NCBI RefSeq assembly: GCF_030253575.1
Contig: NC_080558.1
Location: forward strand, 20,293,611-20,357,610
Reading direction: 5' to 3'
Length of the DNA: 64,000 nt
Source of the DNA: Rhododendron vialii
Lineage: Eukaryota; Streptophyta; Magnoliopsida; Ericales; Ericaceae
A program made the translations under genes and the position numbers. The notes beneath the pieces are model-generated. The model ran no database searches. It was not told the DNA's origin and worked only from the letters and a program-made list of their open reading frames with translations. Of this stretch, positions 11,482-23,384 are shown piece by piece. Within the stretch, counting starts at the first letter, position 1. Each line of letters opens with the position of its first letter.

Positions 11482-11915
11482 TGTTAGAACTATGACTCCT
11501 ATGTTAAGCATGAAAAGATACTAAGGAGTTCTAGAAAGAAGGTCAGATGTCGGAGCGTACCGAAGCGACGACATCTGGCCTATCGCCGATGATCTAATGA
11601 AAGTAGACTGAGCCAAAGGCCCAGGCATTCCGTAATTAGGGAGTGCGGGGGGCAATGACTCCCGCGGTATGGTACGGCTCGCATAGGGGTATTTTAAGGA
11701 TACAGACCAAATACCATATTAGGGTTAGAATAGAGTCGGTATAAATACTCTATGCTGTAAACCCTAATTCATACTATGATAATAAAGAACAGCAGCCGCT
11801 CTCGCTCCCGTGAACGTACCCGGTTTTGGGGAACCACGTATATCTTTGTGTTGATTCTTTACTATTTATACTCATAAATCGTGTGCGTGCGTGCGTGTGT
11901 GTGTCGATCCTAACA
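11482..11915 (+). repeat. 5' LTR of Copia element
   Basis: It starts TGTTAGAACTATG and ends GATCCTAACA, with a TATA box (TATAAATA) at 11740-11747 in the U3/R area. The (GTGC)n/(GT)n run near its end is longer than in the 3' LTR. Confidence 0.95.
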
Positions 11916-11917
11916 AG

Positions 11918-11929
11918 TGGTATCAGAGC
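11918..11929 (+). promoter_or_regulatory. Primer-binding site (tRNA-iMet type)
   Basis: TGGTATCAGAGC, the standard plant Copia primer-binding sequence complementary to the 3' end of initiator tRNA-Met, lies two bases after the LTR end. Confidence 0.92.
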
Positions 11930-11960
11930 AACATGCTGTTTTTGATCACACAGAAGAACG

Positions 11961-12880
11961 ATGTCATCGAGTTCATCTGTTTCGAAGTTCGATGTGATGA
12001 AGTTCGATGGAACTTCGAATTTCGGATTGTGGCAACAGAGGGTAAAGGATCTGTTGGTGCAGCAGGGCTTGTACAAGAGGTTGAAGGCGAAGCCAGAAAC
12101 TATGTCAAACGACAATTGAGAATAACTCTAGATGAAGGCGGTGAGTACGATTTGTCTGTGTCTTGCAGACGAAGTCATGTATCATGTGTTGGGTGATAAA
12201 TCGCTGGCTGGGGTTTGGACTAAACTGGAGAGCAGGTATATGTCAAAGTCATTGACGAACAAACTGTTTCTGAAGCAGAAACTGTTTGGGTTGAAGATGG
12301 TCGAGGGTGCTGATCTGATTCATCATATCAACACGTTCAATCAGGTTGTGAGCAACCTACAACGGATTGACGTAAAATTTGAGGAGGAAGACCAAGCGCT
12401 GATGTTACTGTGTTCACTATCGATTTCTCTCGAAACCCTAGTTACAACCTTACTCCGGGGGAAAGAAACCCTAGAACTGGAGGAAGTCACTGCAGCTCTT
12501 CTGGCGTATAATCAACACAAGCAACAAACAGAATCGTTGCAGGGTGAAGGTCTGGTGGTTAAGGGGTACGGGGATCGTGACAGGAATGAGAGGGGTAAAT
12601 CAGTTTCAGGGCGTGGGAGGTCTCAGTGAAAGAACATGTCCGAGGGCACGTTTGAGTTCAAGTGTTACAGGTGTCATGAACTGGGGCACATGAAGAAAGA
12701 CTGTACGCAGAAGGGTAAGGGAACTGACTGGAAGAAGAAGGGAAAGGTAGGGGAGAAGAAAGATGGATCAACTTCTGCAAACGTTGTGGAGCAGGAGTCA
12801 AATGATGGTGATATGCTTTCGGTCTCAGCAAGTTCAGATCACATGGCAGATTCGTGGATTATGGATTCAGCATGTTCTTT
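11961..12880 (+). pseudogene. Copia gag pseudogene with zinc knuckle
   Basis: Gag packages element RNA into virus-like particles. The frame opens MSSSSSVSKFDVMKFDG, typical of plant Copia gag. In-frame stops follow at 12117 (TGA), 12123 (TAA), 12129 (TAG) and 12627 (TGA). A CCHC zinc knuckle, CYRCHELGHMKKDC, lies near 12664-12705. The same frame runs into the protease region, where a small insertion shifts it at about 12880. Gag and pol were one polyprotein, as is usual for Copia. Confidence 0.9.
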
Positions 12881-15800
12881 ACTTCTTTTCACATATCTCC
12901 TATCAAGGAATGGTTCAATACATACAGGTCAGTGGATTGTGGTAATGTTTTTATGGGTAACGATGCATCGTGTAAAGTCATAGGAATAGACACAATTAAA
13001 ATCAGAATGTATGATGGTGTTGTGAGAACTTTGGGGGATGTTAGACATGTTCCAAAATTGAGAAAGAATTTAATATCGTTGGGAACCTTAAACTCCAATG
13101 GCTGTGGGTATAAAATAGAGGGTGGAGTCATGAAGGTAACGAAGGGTGCTATGGTGATGATGAAGGCTTGTAAAATTCCTGGTAATATTTACAAGTTGGT
13201 AGGGAGTACAGTTGTAGGTGGAGCTGCTGCCACTACAACAGACGATACTGATACGATACTGATGATACTCTGCCTTGGCATATGCGGTTGGAACATATGG
13301 GAGAGCGTGGGATGTTAGAGCTGCATAAGAGGAATCTGCTGAAAAGGGTTAAATCTTGTAAATTGGATTTCTGCAAGTTTTGTGTTTTGAGAAAATAGTG
13401 TAAGGTGCAGTTTAGGAATGCAACTCACAGAATGAAGGGAATTCTTAACTACGTTCATTCAGATGTTTGGGGGTCAGTGAGGGTAGCTTCGAAAGGAGGA
13501 TCTCTGTATTTCTTGACCTTTATTGATGATTTTTCAAGGAAAGTTTTGGTGTACTTTATGAAGCACAAGTCTGAAGTTTTTGCTAAGTTCAGAGTGTGGA
13601 AAGCTGAAGTTGAAAACCAGACAGGGAAAAAGATTAAGTGCCTCACGACAGATAATGGGAAGGAATTCAAGAATGGACATTTTTTGAAGTTTTGTGAGGA
13701 ACATGGGATTCAGCGGCACTTTACTGTTCGGAAGATACCACAGTAGAATGGGGTGACAGAAAGGATGAACATAACTATAGCAGAAAGGGCAAAGTGTTTG
13801 AGATTGAATGCGGGACTTTCGAAGGTTTTTTAGGCAGAAGCAGTAAGTATGGCATGCTTTGTTATAAACAGGTCACCGAGTGCTGTTTTGGATGGGAAGG
13901 TAGCTGAGGAGATGTGGACAGAGAAAGACGTTGACTACTCAAGGTTGAGAATTTTTAGGTGTCCGGCCTATGTTCATGTTCCCAGTGATGAGAGATTAAA
14001 GCTTGATGCGAAGTTTAGACAGTGTATCTTTCTTGGTTATGAGAAAGGGGTCAAAGGGTACAAGCTTTGGGATTCAGAGACAAAGAATGTGGTGATCAAT
14101 AGGGATGTGGTATTTGATGAGAACTCTATGATCAAGGCACATCAGAAGGTTTAAAATTCTGAGTCAGAGGAAGTGAACAGCAAACAGCAGGGCGTACAGA
14201 TTGAGCTGGAGAGTTTTGATATAGGTGATACTAAGCCAGATGAATAGCTTGATCAACAGCAGTAGCAGCAACAAAGCTTGGCCGTTGGGAGAACCAAGCG
14301 CTCTATCAAGCCACCAGTGAGGTATGAGTTTGATGACTTGGTTTCTTATGCATTGACTACTATTAGTGGGGATCCATCTACTTTTCAGGATGCTATCACG
14401 AGTTCTGAAAGGGACAGATGGATGGAAGCCATGGTAGAGGAAATGGAGTCTTTGCATAAGAATAAGACTTGGGAGTTGAAAGAACTGCCCAAGGAAAAGA
14501 AGCCAGTGGGTTGTAAGTGGGTATACAAGCGGAAAGAGGCAGCAACAAAAAAAGAGAGGGAAAAGTTCAAGATTCAGTTAGTGGCAAAGGGGTATTTACA
14601 AAGGAAAGGGATTGATTTTGATGAGGTCTTTTCTCCAGTGGTGAGGCATACGTCAATCATGATTATCTTGGCATTGGTGACTAGCTATGATCTGGAGTTA
14701 GAGCAGATGGATGTGAAAACGATATTCTTCCATGGTGATTTGGAGGAAGTCATATACATGGAACAGCCTGAGGGGTTCAAACAGCCAGAGATTGAGCATC
14801 TTGTTTGTAAGTTGAAGAAGTCCCTTTATGGGCTGAAACAGTCTCCAAGACAATGGTATAAGAGGTTTGACTCCTTTATACGGATTGGGTACACACGCTG
14901 CGAGTATGATTGTTGAGTTTATGTTAAGAGTCTTGATGATGATTCCTATATTTTCTTGCTTCTTTATGTGGATGATATGCTGATTGTTGCAAGGAGTATC
15001 GTTGAGGTAAACAGGCTGAAGTCTTTATTGGGTAAAGAGTTTGACATGAAGGATTTGGGAGCAGCTAGGAAGATACTTGGGATGGAGATTCGCAGAGATA
15101 GGTCAGCTAGTAAGTTGTGGTTATCTCAAAAGAATTATGTTGTGAAAGTGTTGGAGAGATTTAGTATGAATAATGCCAAACCGGTCAGCACTCCATTGGC
15201 AAGTCATTTCAGATTATCTTCAGCTCAGTGTCCGGTGTCAGATGAAGAAATTGAGGATATGTCAAGGGTGTCTTATGCAAGTGCAGTGGGTTGTTTAATG
15301 TATGCAATGGTTTGTACGAGGCCTGATTTGGCACATGCAGTTAGCACAGTCAGTAAGTACATGGCCAAACTAGACTGAGAGCATTGGAAGGTAGTCAAGT
15401 GGATGTTCAGATACTTGAAAGGTACTTCAGATCGCGGGATTATGTTTGGTAGGCAACGGGGTCAGATTTCAGTTGTTGGGTATGTGGATGCGGATTATGC
15501 TAGGGGTTTGGATGACAGAAGGTCTATAACTGGTTATGTGTTTACACTTGTGGGTGGGCCTATTTGTTGGAGATCCATGGTACAACCTCTGGTGGCGTTA
15601 TTTACTATTGAGTCTGAGTATATGGCGGTGACTAAGGCAGCTAAGGAAGCATTGTGGTTGAAAGAGTTTGTTAAGGAGCTTAGCATAGATCAAGGTGGAG
15701 TTCAGTTACATTATGACAGTCAGAGTGCCATTTATTTGGCAAAGCATTAGGTGTATCATGCTCGAACCAAGCATATCGACGTGAGGTTTCACAAGGTGAG

Positions 15801-15972
15801 AGAGATGATTGATGCAGGTGATTTGATACTGAAAAATGTGCACACTTCTGAGAATGCAGCTGATATGTTGATAAAGACAGTTACGCAGACAAGTTCGAGC
15901 ATTGCTTGGACTTGGTTAATGTCTCCCGATGCTAGGAAAAAGGAGGCATCCCCCCAACTTACTAAATGGTGA
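12853..15972 (+). pseudogene. Copia pol pseudogene: protease, integrase, RT, RNase H
   Basis: Domains in order: protease (DSWIMDSACS, with Ala where the catalytic D-S/T-G has Gly); pre-integrase zinc-binding region near 13280-13400; integrase core about 13437-13900 (HSDVWGS, TTDNGKEF, GVTERMN); reverse transcriptase about 14400-15120 with LLYVDDML intact near 14964; RNase H about 15390-15890 (DADYAR, ESEYMA, YDSQSAI, RTKHIDVRFH). Disruptions include a frameshift near 12880, another near 13260 beside a short GATACT duplication, and stops near 13396, 13744, 14914, 15376 and 15748. Several are readable as TGG, CAG or CGA changed by C-to-T. No product is expected. Confidence 0.93.
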
Positions 15973-16018
15973 TGGTTATCTTCTGAAGGGGCGAGAGTGA
16001 ATTCGCCAAAGTGGAGAC

Positions 16019-16444
16019 TGTTAGAACTATGGCTCATATGTTAAATATGAAGAGATACTAAGGAGTTCTAAAAAGAAGGCCAGATGCCGGAGCGTAGTGG
16101 AGCGACGGCATTTGGCCTATCGCCGATGATCCAGTGAAAGTAGACTGGGCCAAAGGCCCAGGCTTTCCATAATTGGGGGGTACGGGGGTCAACGACTCCC
16201 GCGGTACAGTACGGTTCGTATAGGGGTATTTTTGAGATATAGACCAAATACCATATTAGGGTTAGAATAGAGTCGGTATAAATACTCTATGTTGTAAACC
16301 CTAATTCATATTGTGATAATAAAGAACAGCAGCCGCTCTCGCTTCTGTGGACGTACCCGATTTTGGGAAACCACGTATATCTTTGTGTTGATTCTTTACT
16401 GTTTATACTTGTAAATCGTGTGCGTATGTGTGTCGATCATAACA
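16019..16444 (+). repeat. 3' LTR of Copia element
   Basis: It starts TGTTAGAACTATGG and ends CGATCATAACA, with TATAAATA at 16277-16284. A short purine-rich stretch, AAGTGGAGA, precedes it as the likely polypurine tract. Confidence 0.95.
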
Positions 16445-16734
16445 TTGGTGAACGAGAGAGAGCCACAAAAAATGAACAAAAGGACTCGGCTAATTTAGGA
16501 ACACCGTGATTCCATTCAATTTGTTCAGAATTTTTTCAAAGGGTTCATGTAACAAATTAGTTCAGCCGGATATCGATACGTAACTGCTTGATACAGACGT
16601 TCTTTTTTTTGGTCTTTGATCGGACGGACCAAAAAACAAAAGCGGACGTATGGATCAAGAATTACCGATATTCAGCTGAACGGATTTTTTACAAGACCCT
16701 TCAATTTTTTTTTAAACAAAGTGAACAGCTCATA

Positions 16735-16949
16735 CTCCCTCTGTCCCAAATTGTTTGTTCAGTCCGCAAAACGATAACTTAAAAATAATGCAATTTTTTT
16801 AAGAAAAAATTCAAAATTTTTTCACAAATTAATCGAAGTCATTGATATCTAGTAAGCTGTTAAAAGACTTTTGAATTTTTCTTGCAAAAATCGTATTATT
16901 TTTAAGACTCCGTTTTGCGGACCGGACAAATATTTTGGGACGGAGGGAG
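16735..16949. mobile_element. Stowaway-like MITE (215 bp)
   Basis: The ends are CTCCCTCTGTCCCAAAT and GGGACGGAGGGAG, the Tc1/mariner-type Stowaway termini, flanked by TA on both sides (16733-16734, 16950-16951). The inner arms also pair: CCGCAAAACG faces CGTTTTGCGG. There is no coding capacity. Confidence 0.9.
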
Positions 16950-18311
16950 TAACATTTATGTGGGACCTCGAAGTGGGTCACAGACAAGATGATGTACAAG
17001 TGTTGTACCCATAGCAATTTTGATTTTGAAAACAATAAAACAGTGGTTACTACACATTGCAGAAATTGTGCATAGATTGATGGGTTTGTGGGACTTATTT
17101 TGGGGCCCAACACAAACGATTAGAGCGTGACAGATGTACATCAATCACTTGCATGTGCTTCTGTGACATCTGACCGTCTGATCAATTTATCTTTGGTATA
17201 TCCTTTATTTGATTTTGATGTCATATTTGTCTCACTCGTGTGGAATAGATAATTTTCTAATTGTATTTTATGCACACTGGAGGTTGTAATTTGTTTTATT
17301 GATGGAGTTCTTAAGAATAACTCCCAAATTCTAACACATAAAATATTCATATTTTACCATCTCTCTCATGGTGATATAGTATTAGGTTTCTTTAATTGCA
17401 AGGCTCTTTTACCACATATGATTCATATGAAACATGAATTATGATCTATCAAAATCCTATTAATAACGTTTTCGATTCAAAGAATTAGCTCTTAGTACTA
17501 GTTATGGTGCTACTAAATTTCCAAACAGAAAACCTGGCTATTGGGCAGTAATTGTTGGGTTTTCTTTAATCGCATGAGATGCATGTCAAAAACTGATTTG
17601 CGATCCCACATCGGTTAATTATCACTCAATACTTCACTTTATAAGTTACAACGTTGCACCTTTTAAACGCCGAGCTTAGTAGCGTGGGCTTGTAACCAAG
17701 TGGGGCATCAAAATGTTTGAATGGTGGTATTTGGGACTTTGATATGGCGGGTGCGCATTGCTCTCTCTACTCCACAACTAAATAATTGTGCGTGCCCAAC
17801 CCACCATGCCAACCCAAAATTGTAATATCGGGATTAAAGTGGGAGTCCCAACAACTTGCTATTAATTCTTAACTGAATAGAGAAGGACGGTTCATCTTTT
17901 TTAATCGCACCGATTAGAAGAACCCTACCACCAAACAAACATTTTTATTTTTTCATAACCTTGACTACCTCGTGACATCCATGAGCTCTACTGAAACTTA
18001 TCTACGGCATGTTTTCATCGTAACCTTTCTACGTTACTACTATAAATGGCAAATGCTAAAATCAACATTTTTATTTTTTATTGGATTGGTCGTCAGTCTC
18101 AGTACACTGTCAAGTGCTACAGAAATGCTTCGCTTTTAAACTTAAATGACCACATTGCCCCAAATCACTACTCCCCTCCCCTGGCTAGCAAAAGATACCC
18201 CTACTTCTGACTTGAATGAATCATGAAACGGATCCCCTAGTCCATCCAAGACAGATTTTTTCTTGTTTAATATTTTGATTTGCTTCCGGGTGGTTTCGGA
18301 AGAAAAAATAA

Positions 18312-18660
18312 ACTCAATTTTTTTGTCTTCATTTAAATTTTTTCGCATTTGTTAATTTTGTTTCAAACTTTTGTGAATTATTGATTCGTCTCGACAAGCG
18401 AAATTAAATTAGGCAAAGATTTTGATTGAAACTCATTATTTTTAAAAAAGACAAAAATAATCAAAAAGACTTTTTTTAAAAAGATAAAAACAAGTCAAAA
18501 AAGGCTATTTTTTGACTTGTTTTTGTCTTTTTAAAAAAAAATTATGACTGTCGATCATAATTGTGTACTTTTTTGTATCCTCTCTTCAAAATCAATCAAT
18601 AATTTGTAGCTTTTGAAGCAAAACTAACAAATACGACTTTTTTTTTTTGAAAAAGGACAA
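18312..18660. mobile_element. Diverged MITE copy with strong central hairpin
   Basis: A palindromic centre at about 18477-18534 (AAAAACAAGTCAAAAAA facing TTTTTTGACTTGTTTTT, six-base loop) lies within longer AT-rich arms. The arms resemble those of the MITE at 21084-21437, including the CATTTGTTA-type and GATTCGTCTCGACAAG-type stretches. The outer ends are too eroded to name precisely. Confidence 0.45.
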
Positions 18661-19307
18661 ACAAGAAATTCAAGTTTATATACTTTCTTTTTTTGTTCAA
18701 AACCAACAGGAGTTGTGCTTAAGTTGTTCCTCATATCTAACATTATTTTTCAAGTTGTCTTGGAAAAAAAACAGTTTAATTTGATCTTGAATTTATTACA
18801 ATTTTTCAATCAATTATTCTAATTCTAAAGAAAAAAATTAGACAATTGAATCGATTAGTGAGGACTATTGCATCTCAATAAAAGATTAGGAGTTCGGGTC
18901 TCCTTATCTAAGTGTGGGTGTTCTTCTCTATGTATTTGTAAGAATTATTTTCCACCCTAATGGCCCTTGTAGAAGTTCGGGCTTACAGTGATGATCCCTT
19001 TAATGAGCTTATTTGTCTTTTTGGTTGAGTTGTTAGGTTTGGTTATTTTGTAGACTGTCACATGAGTGATGTAATGTCATGTGATTTATATTTTATACTT
19101 CATACATGATGTAATTATTTCTCCTTATCAATTGAACAAAAAAAATCAAGTATTTTCGGATATCCATTGGAACTGATTTTTGTACAAAATATATTTAGAT
19201 TTCAAGATCATGAATTCTGAATGGAAAAATGAATTATTGAATGAAGCACTTATGATTAATCGAGGTTAATTTCTTTTAAAAAAATTATTTGATGGCTTAT
19301 ATTAGTA

Positions 19308-19475
19308 CTCATTTCGTTCCAATTTAAATGTCCCCTAAGATTTTTTGTGCATTTTCAAACCCCAAAAAATATATTTCTACATATTACTTTTCTTAATACT
19401 CAAAAGTATATTTTTTTTGAGATTTGAAAATGCACAAAAAAATCATAAGGAACATTTAAATTGAGACGGAGAGAG
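19308..19475. mobile_element. Stowaway-like MITE (168 bp)
   Basis: The termini CTCATTTCGTTCCAATTTAA and AAATTGAGACGGAGAG pair as inverted repeats with flanking TA. The inner arms, including CATTTTCAAACC-type sequence and its complement, pair over much of the element. Confidence 0.8.
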
Positions 19476-21083
19476 TATTTGTGTCAGACCCAAGGTGTAA
19501 GCACAAGGGGATTGATCAATATTCCAACCCATGCTATAGTGTGTCAAAGAATTACTCGGGAACCGATTGGGAAAAAATGTTTCTCGGAAATCTTGAGCCT
19601 TCGTTCTTTTTTCATTAAAGTCTAGATTCTAGACTAGATAGATAACAAAATTTGGTGAAGCATATAAAAGTGAAGGGTATAGTTGTCATTTCAAAAGAAA
19701 GAGGCATGAATGCCTGTTCTAAATAGACAATAATGATACGGAGCCAGAGTACAGAGGAGACAGGAGACTGAGGCATGTCAGTTTTGCATGGATCGGCGGA
19801 AAAAGTTCATTCTTAGGCTACGCCCAATGGGCAGACAGACAGTAGAACAACCCACTATAAATTTCAAAGGTGTTTTGGTGGACCATCCTATTCACAATCA
19901 TGTTTTGAAATTTTTTCTAAAATCTCGCTTTATTTTTCGGATTAATTATTCATCTTAACAAGAAAAGTCTAAAAAGTTTAAAAAAAAAAAATTCACTAAA
20001 GACGAAAAATACCAAACAGCTAGTAATTTTTTTAATGTATATCGTTGTCTTATATGAACTTTTTAACTTCGGTCCACATTTTCATATTTTTCTGATTCAT
20101 CTCGTCAAAAAGAACGATTAATCCCAAAAATTACGACGAAGAGCTAAACAAAAAGTAAAAATAATAATAAAAATACCGAACAAAAAATTTAGGAAAAACT
20201 CACCGTCAATTACTATTTTTCCTTTGGCTTATGCAAGAATTATAATCTTGTAATATCAAAATTGACTCTATTTTTTGGTATACATTGAAAAGAATAGTTT
20301 TAAGGGTTAAACCGTTAAAAGCCCCAACAACTTTTTACTTTGAGTTAAAGAACTGTACAGATAATAATGCATGATCGCCTTGCCTAACCTCACCTATTAG
20401 AGGAACCCATCTACAAACAAACATTTTTTCTTCAGCCAAACAAAATTCAGAATACTCCATTTCTTGAAAAAAAAATTATTTTTAAACATAGTTAGGAGGT
20501 TTTTTTTGTATTTTTTCTCTCATTGAAACAAATCCTAAAATTCAAATATGTTGACGAGAAGTTTGAAAAAATTAAGTACCAACGAAAAAAATTCATTGTC
20601 CCTTTTAAAAAAAAAAAGCTGAAAAAGGAAACCTAAATGACTATTTGATTTGGCCCTTTTTAAAAAATCAATTCTTAGATACCCCAAACCAATTCATTGC
20701 TAGAGACTTGATTTGAATTCCCCAAACCGATTCATAGGTATATCTCCAAAGATGTGACTTGGATTTTGAATTCCAATACCTAATTTAGAATTGGAAAATT
20801 ACTAAACTTTGAATTATGATACCTAATTCTTTAAACTTTTCAATTTTATAAATTCCAAAAATTTATTTTATTGCCTGAATAAAATGGAAGAATGGTAGGT
20901 AGATTAATCCATATGATTGATTAAATTTTATAAAATTACGAAATGTTTTGACAAGTTATTTGCCTAGAGTCGATGAGTAATTTATATATGTATCTTCAAA
21001 TAAAAAAATATATACCATAGAAATCAGAAGTACATCATAATTAGAATTGACCCACCACTCCACCAGTTAATTATTCAATTTAA

Positions 21084-21437
21084 GCCGTTCGGCTAAATAA
21101 GTCACTTGGTTTATTTTTTTGTCCTTATTCAAATTTTTTTAGAATTTGTTAGTTTTTTATCAATTTTTTGGGGATTATTGCTTCTTCATGACAAGATGAA
21201 TTTAAAAAGTAAAAAATTACGATTGAAATCCATTTTTTTTAATAAAGAAGAAAAAATTGGCTTATTTTTGTCTTTATTAAAAAAAAATTAGATTTTGATC
21301 GTAATTTTTTACTTTTTAAATTCCTTTCGTCATAACGAAGCAATAATCCCCAAAAAATTGACAAAAAACTAACAAATGTGAAAAAAATTTAAATAAGAAC
21401 AAAAAAATAAGCCACTTGACTTATTTAGCCGAACGGC
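21084..21437. mobile_element. Tourist/PIF-Harbinger-like MITE (354 bp)
   Basis: The termini GCCGTTCGGCTAAATAAGT and ACTTATTTAGCCGAACGGC are perfect inverted repeats and are flanked by TAA on both sides (21081-21083, 21438-21440), the target duplication of PIF/Harbinger MITEs. Pairing runs through most of the element. The corresponding place in duplication unit 2 (near 24840) lacks it, giving an empty-site control. Confidence 0.9.
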
Positions 21438-21549
21438 TAAGAACCCCTATTAATGGATTGCAAAAGGAAAACAGTGATCCTAGCTAGCCCACCAATTAGT
21501 TACTCTACTTTCTTTATATTCCATACACGAGCTTTGCTTTATTTTTAAT

Positions 21550-21650
21550 TGGGAAGCCCTTCCAAGTGGACGGTAAAATTGGTCTCCCAAAATTAGTCAA
21601 AGTGCGCAAAAGTTAGCCCGAACACATTAGTTATGAAAAAAAATACTATG
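21550..21650. mobile_element. SINE 3' end remnant
   Basis: The stretch GTGGACGGTAAAATTGGTCT through GCCCGAACAC, then an A-rich tail, matches the 3' part of the tRNA-derived SINE at 43080-43331. A parallel copy lies in duplication unit 2 at about 24985-25085, so this insertion predates the duplication. Confidence 0.55.
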
Positions 21651-23384
21651 AAATTTAAGTTAGTAGAAACAAATAAAAGATATCTCATCTCACATATGTT
21701 TCATATTCGTTTTGATAGAAGAAGGTGAGGGATCATTAATGTAGTTGAATGTTGCTTGGTATTTTTTCAGTTTAAAATTTGATATAGTTTCGTAATTGAA
21801 TTTGTTCTCAGATCGAACTAAATTAATTGATGTTTCATTCATTTTTCATTGTAGTTTCAAAAATAAAAGATCTATTGAACACAAGAGTAATTCATTTGGT
21901 TGTGCATAGCACGGGTTTGTGGCATTAAACACCTAACTTAGCGTTCTGTTTTCTGGCTGGTACGGTACATCTCGGCTGGTACGGCATTAACAACTTTGAG
22001 TATGATGTTATTGTCTATCAATCCTTCCTTTGGGCATCTGGTGCTTGGTTCAATATTACATTCTTTGTTATTTAGCTTTAGTCTATGTATTTACCCTTCT
22101 GCAATGAAATGTTTCTTATTATAGTTTTGCAAAGAAAGTACAGAACAGATAAAAGCGATGGTAATATGGTAATTAAGTGTACATGGGTAATTTGGTCATT
22201 TTACTAGTAGAGGGATAGTATGATAATTTTAGTGTACATTGGTATTTTAGTCATTTTAAATTTTAGTATATAATATTTAGTCGGGCTAATAGGCAGGTCG
22301 GGTTTGTTTTTTAATAAATGGGACGGGTTGGGTATGGGTAACTAGCCTCATAGTTAATGGGTCTAAATTGGTCAATAACTCATTAAAGATCCAACCCACT
22401 AGCAACTTGTTAAATTTGGCCCAAACCCGCCCATTTACCACCCCTAAGTTAAGATTAAAAACAAATATCTGGATCCATTCTAGGTTCACCTCAATGATGT
22501 CAATCATTCGTTCATAGAATTTGTCGAGTAGGATACATTTGTGAAAATGTAGCTTGTTCTAATATTAACGATAGCCATATTGTCCTAAACTAGTTATTAA
22601 TGGTCTACAACTGCCACCATTTATATTTAAAAAAAAAGAGAGGAGTAGATCAGACTGTCATCCATGTAGATCAAGTGATTAATTTTTCACATGAATACTC
22701 CATTCAGAGAATCCAAAAAATAAACGACTTGAATCGTTAGAGGGATACCCAGAATGAATCCAAATGACTTGATCCATACGGTGTAGCCCATATGAAGAAC
22801 ACCTATGCTCTACAGGGTCTCCGGTTACAAAGAACTACAGACAAGTCTGATTTGTGTGGTATTCCTGTTCTAATATGATCTTAATCATATTGACCGTGAC
22901 GTGCCCGGTGTGTGTCTTGTAATAAATGAATTCACATGAAGGAATTCCCACATCACGGGTGGTTCACAATTAGTCCTCTCCCTGCACAACATATGGCTGT
23001 AAAACAAACTCCATATATTGGTCCTGAAATCCGTACCTCAAAGCGGGGACTACACTTCTGTCCATTTTCATTGCCACAAATACAATTCTCCTTTATTGTT
23101 GATCAAGATGGTTTTGATTTTGTGGAGTTAATTATCTTATAAGAATAAAACAAATTATTCCACGTCAATGAGGAATCTATCTTGATCTAGTGATAAAGGA
23201 AGTTTCCTCAGTGACGGATCCCAAAAAGTTTTGTACAATAGATTGGAAACCAGAAAAAAAAATAAAAAATCAATTTAAATTTTGAAAACATAGAGGTAAA
23301 TTTGTTTATAGATATTCAAGGAATTCAAGAATGCTTCTTCTGTGGTAAAGAAAAACCACATAGTTATAGTAGTAGATATCAGAT

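Larger units (their letters stand above)
11482..16444 (+). mobile_element. Complete but decayed Ty1/Copia LTR retrotransposon
   Basis: The 4963-bp element has two LTRs (434 and 426 bp), a tRNA-Met-type primer-binding site and gag-protease-integrase-reverse transcriptase-RNase H in Copia order. It is flanked by CTGGT (11477-11481) and TTGGT (16445-16449), a 5-bp target duplication with one C/T difference. By eye the LTRs differ at about 43 positions plus an 8-bp indel, roughly 10%, and most changes are transitions, so the insertion is old. The coding region has many stops and at least two frameshifts. It cannot move on its own. Confidence 0.95.
17491..23127. repeat. Tandem segmental duplication, unit 1 (about 5.6 kb)
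   Basis: Colinear blocks recur in unit 2: 17491-17945 with 23385-23855, about 19855-19905 with 23865-23905, 20929-21900 with 24686-25345, and 22443-23127 with 25360-26405. The offset is about 5.9 kb at the start. Unit 1 is longer because it carries extra material, including the MITE at 21084-21437 and about 530 bp at 21912-22446 absent from unit 2. I see no gene in either unit. Confidence 0.85.
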
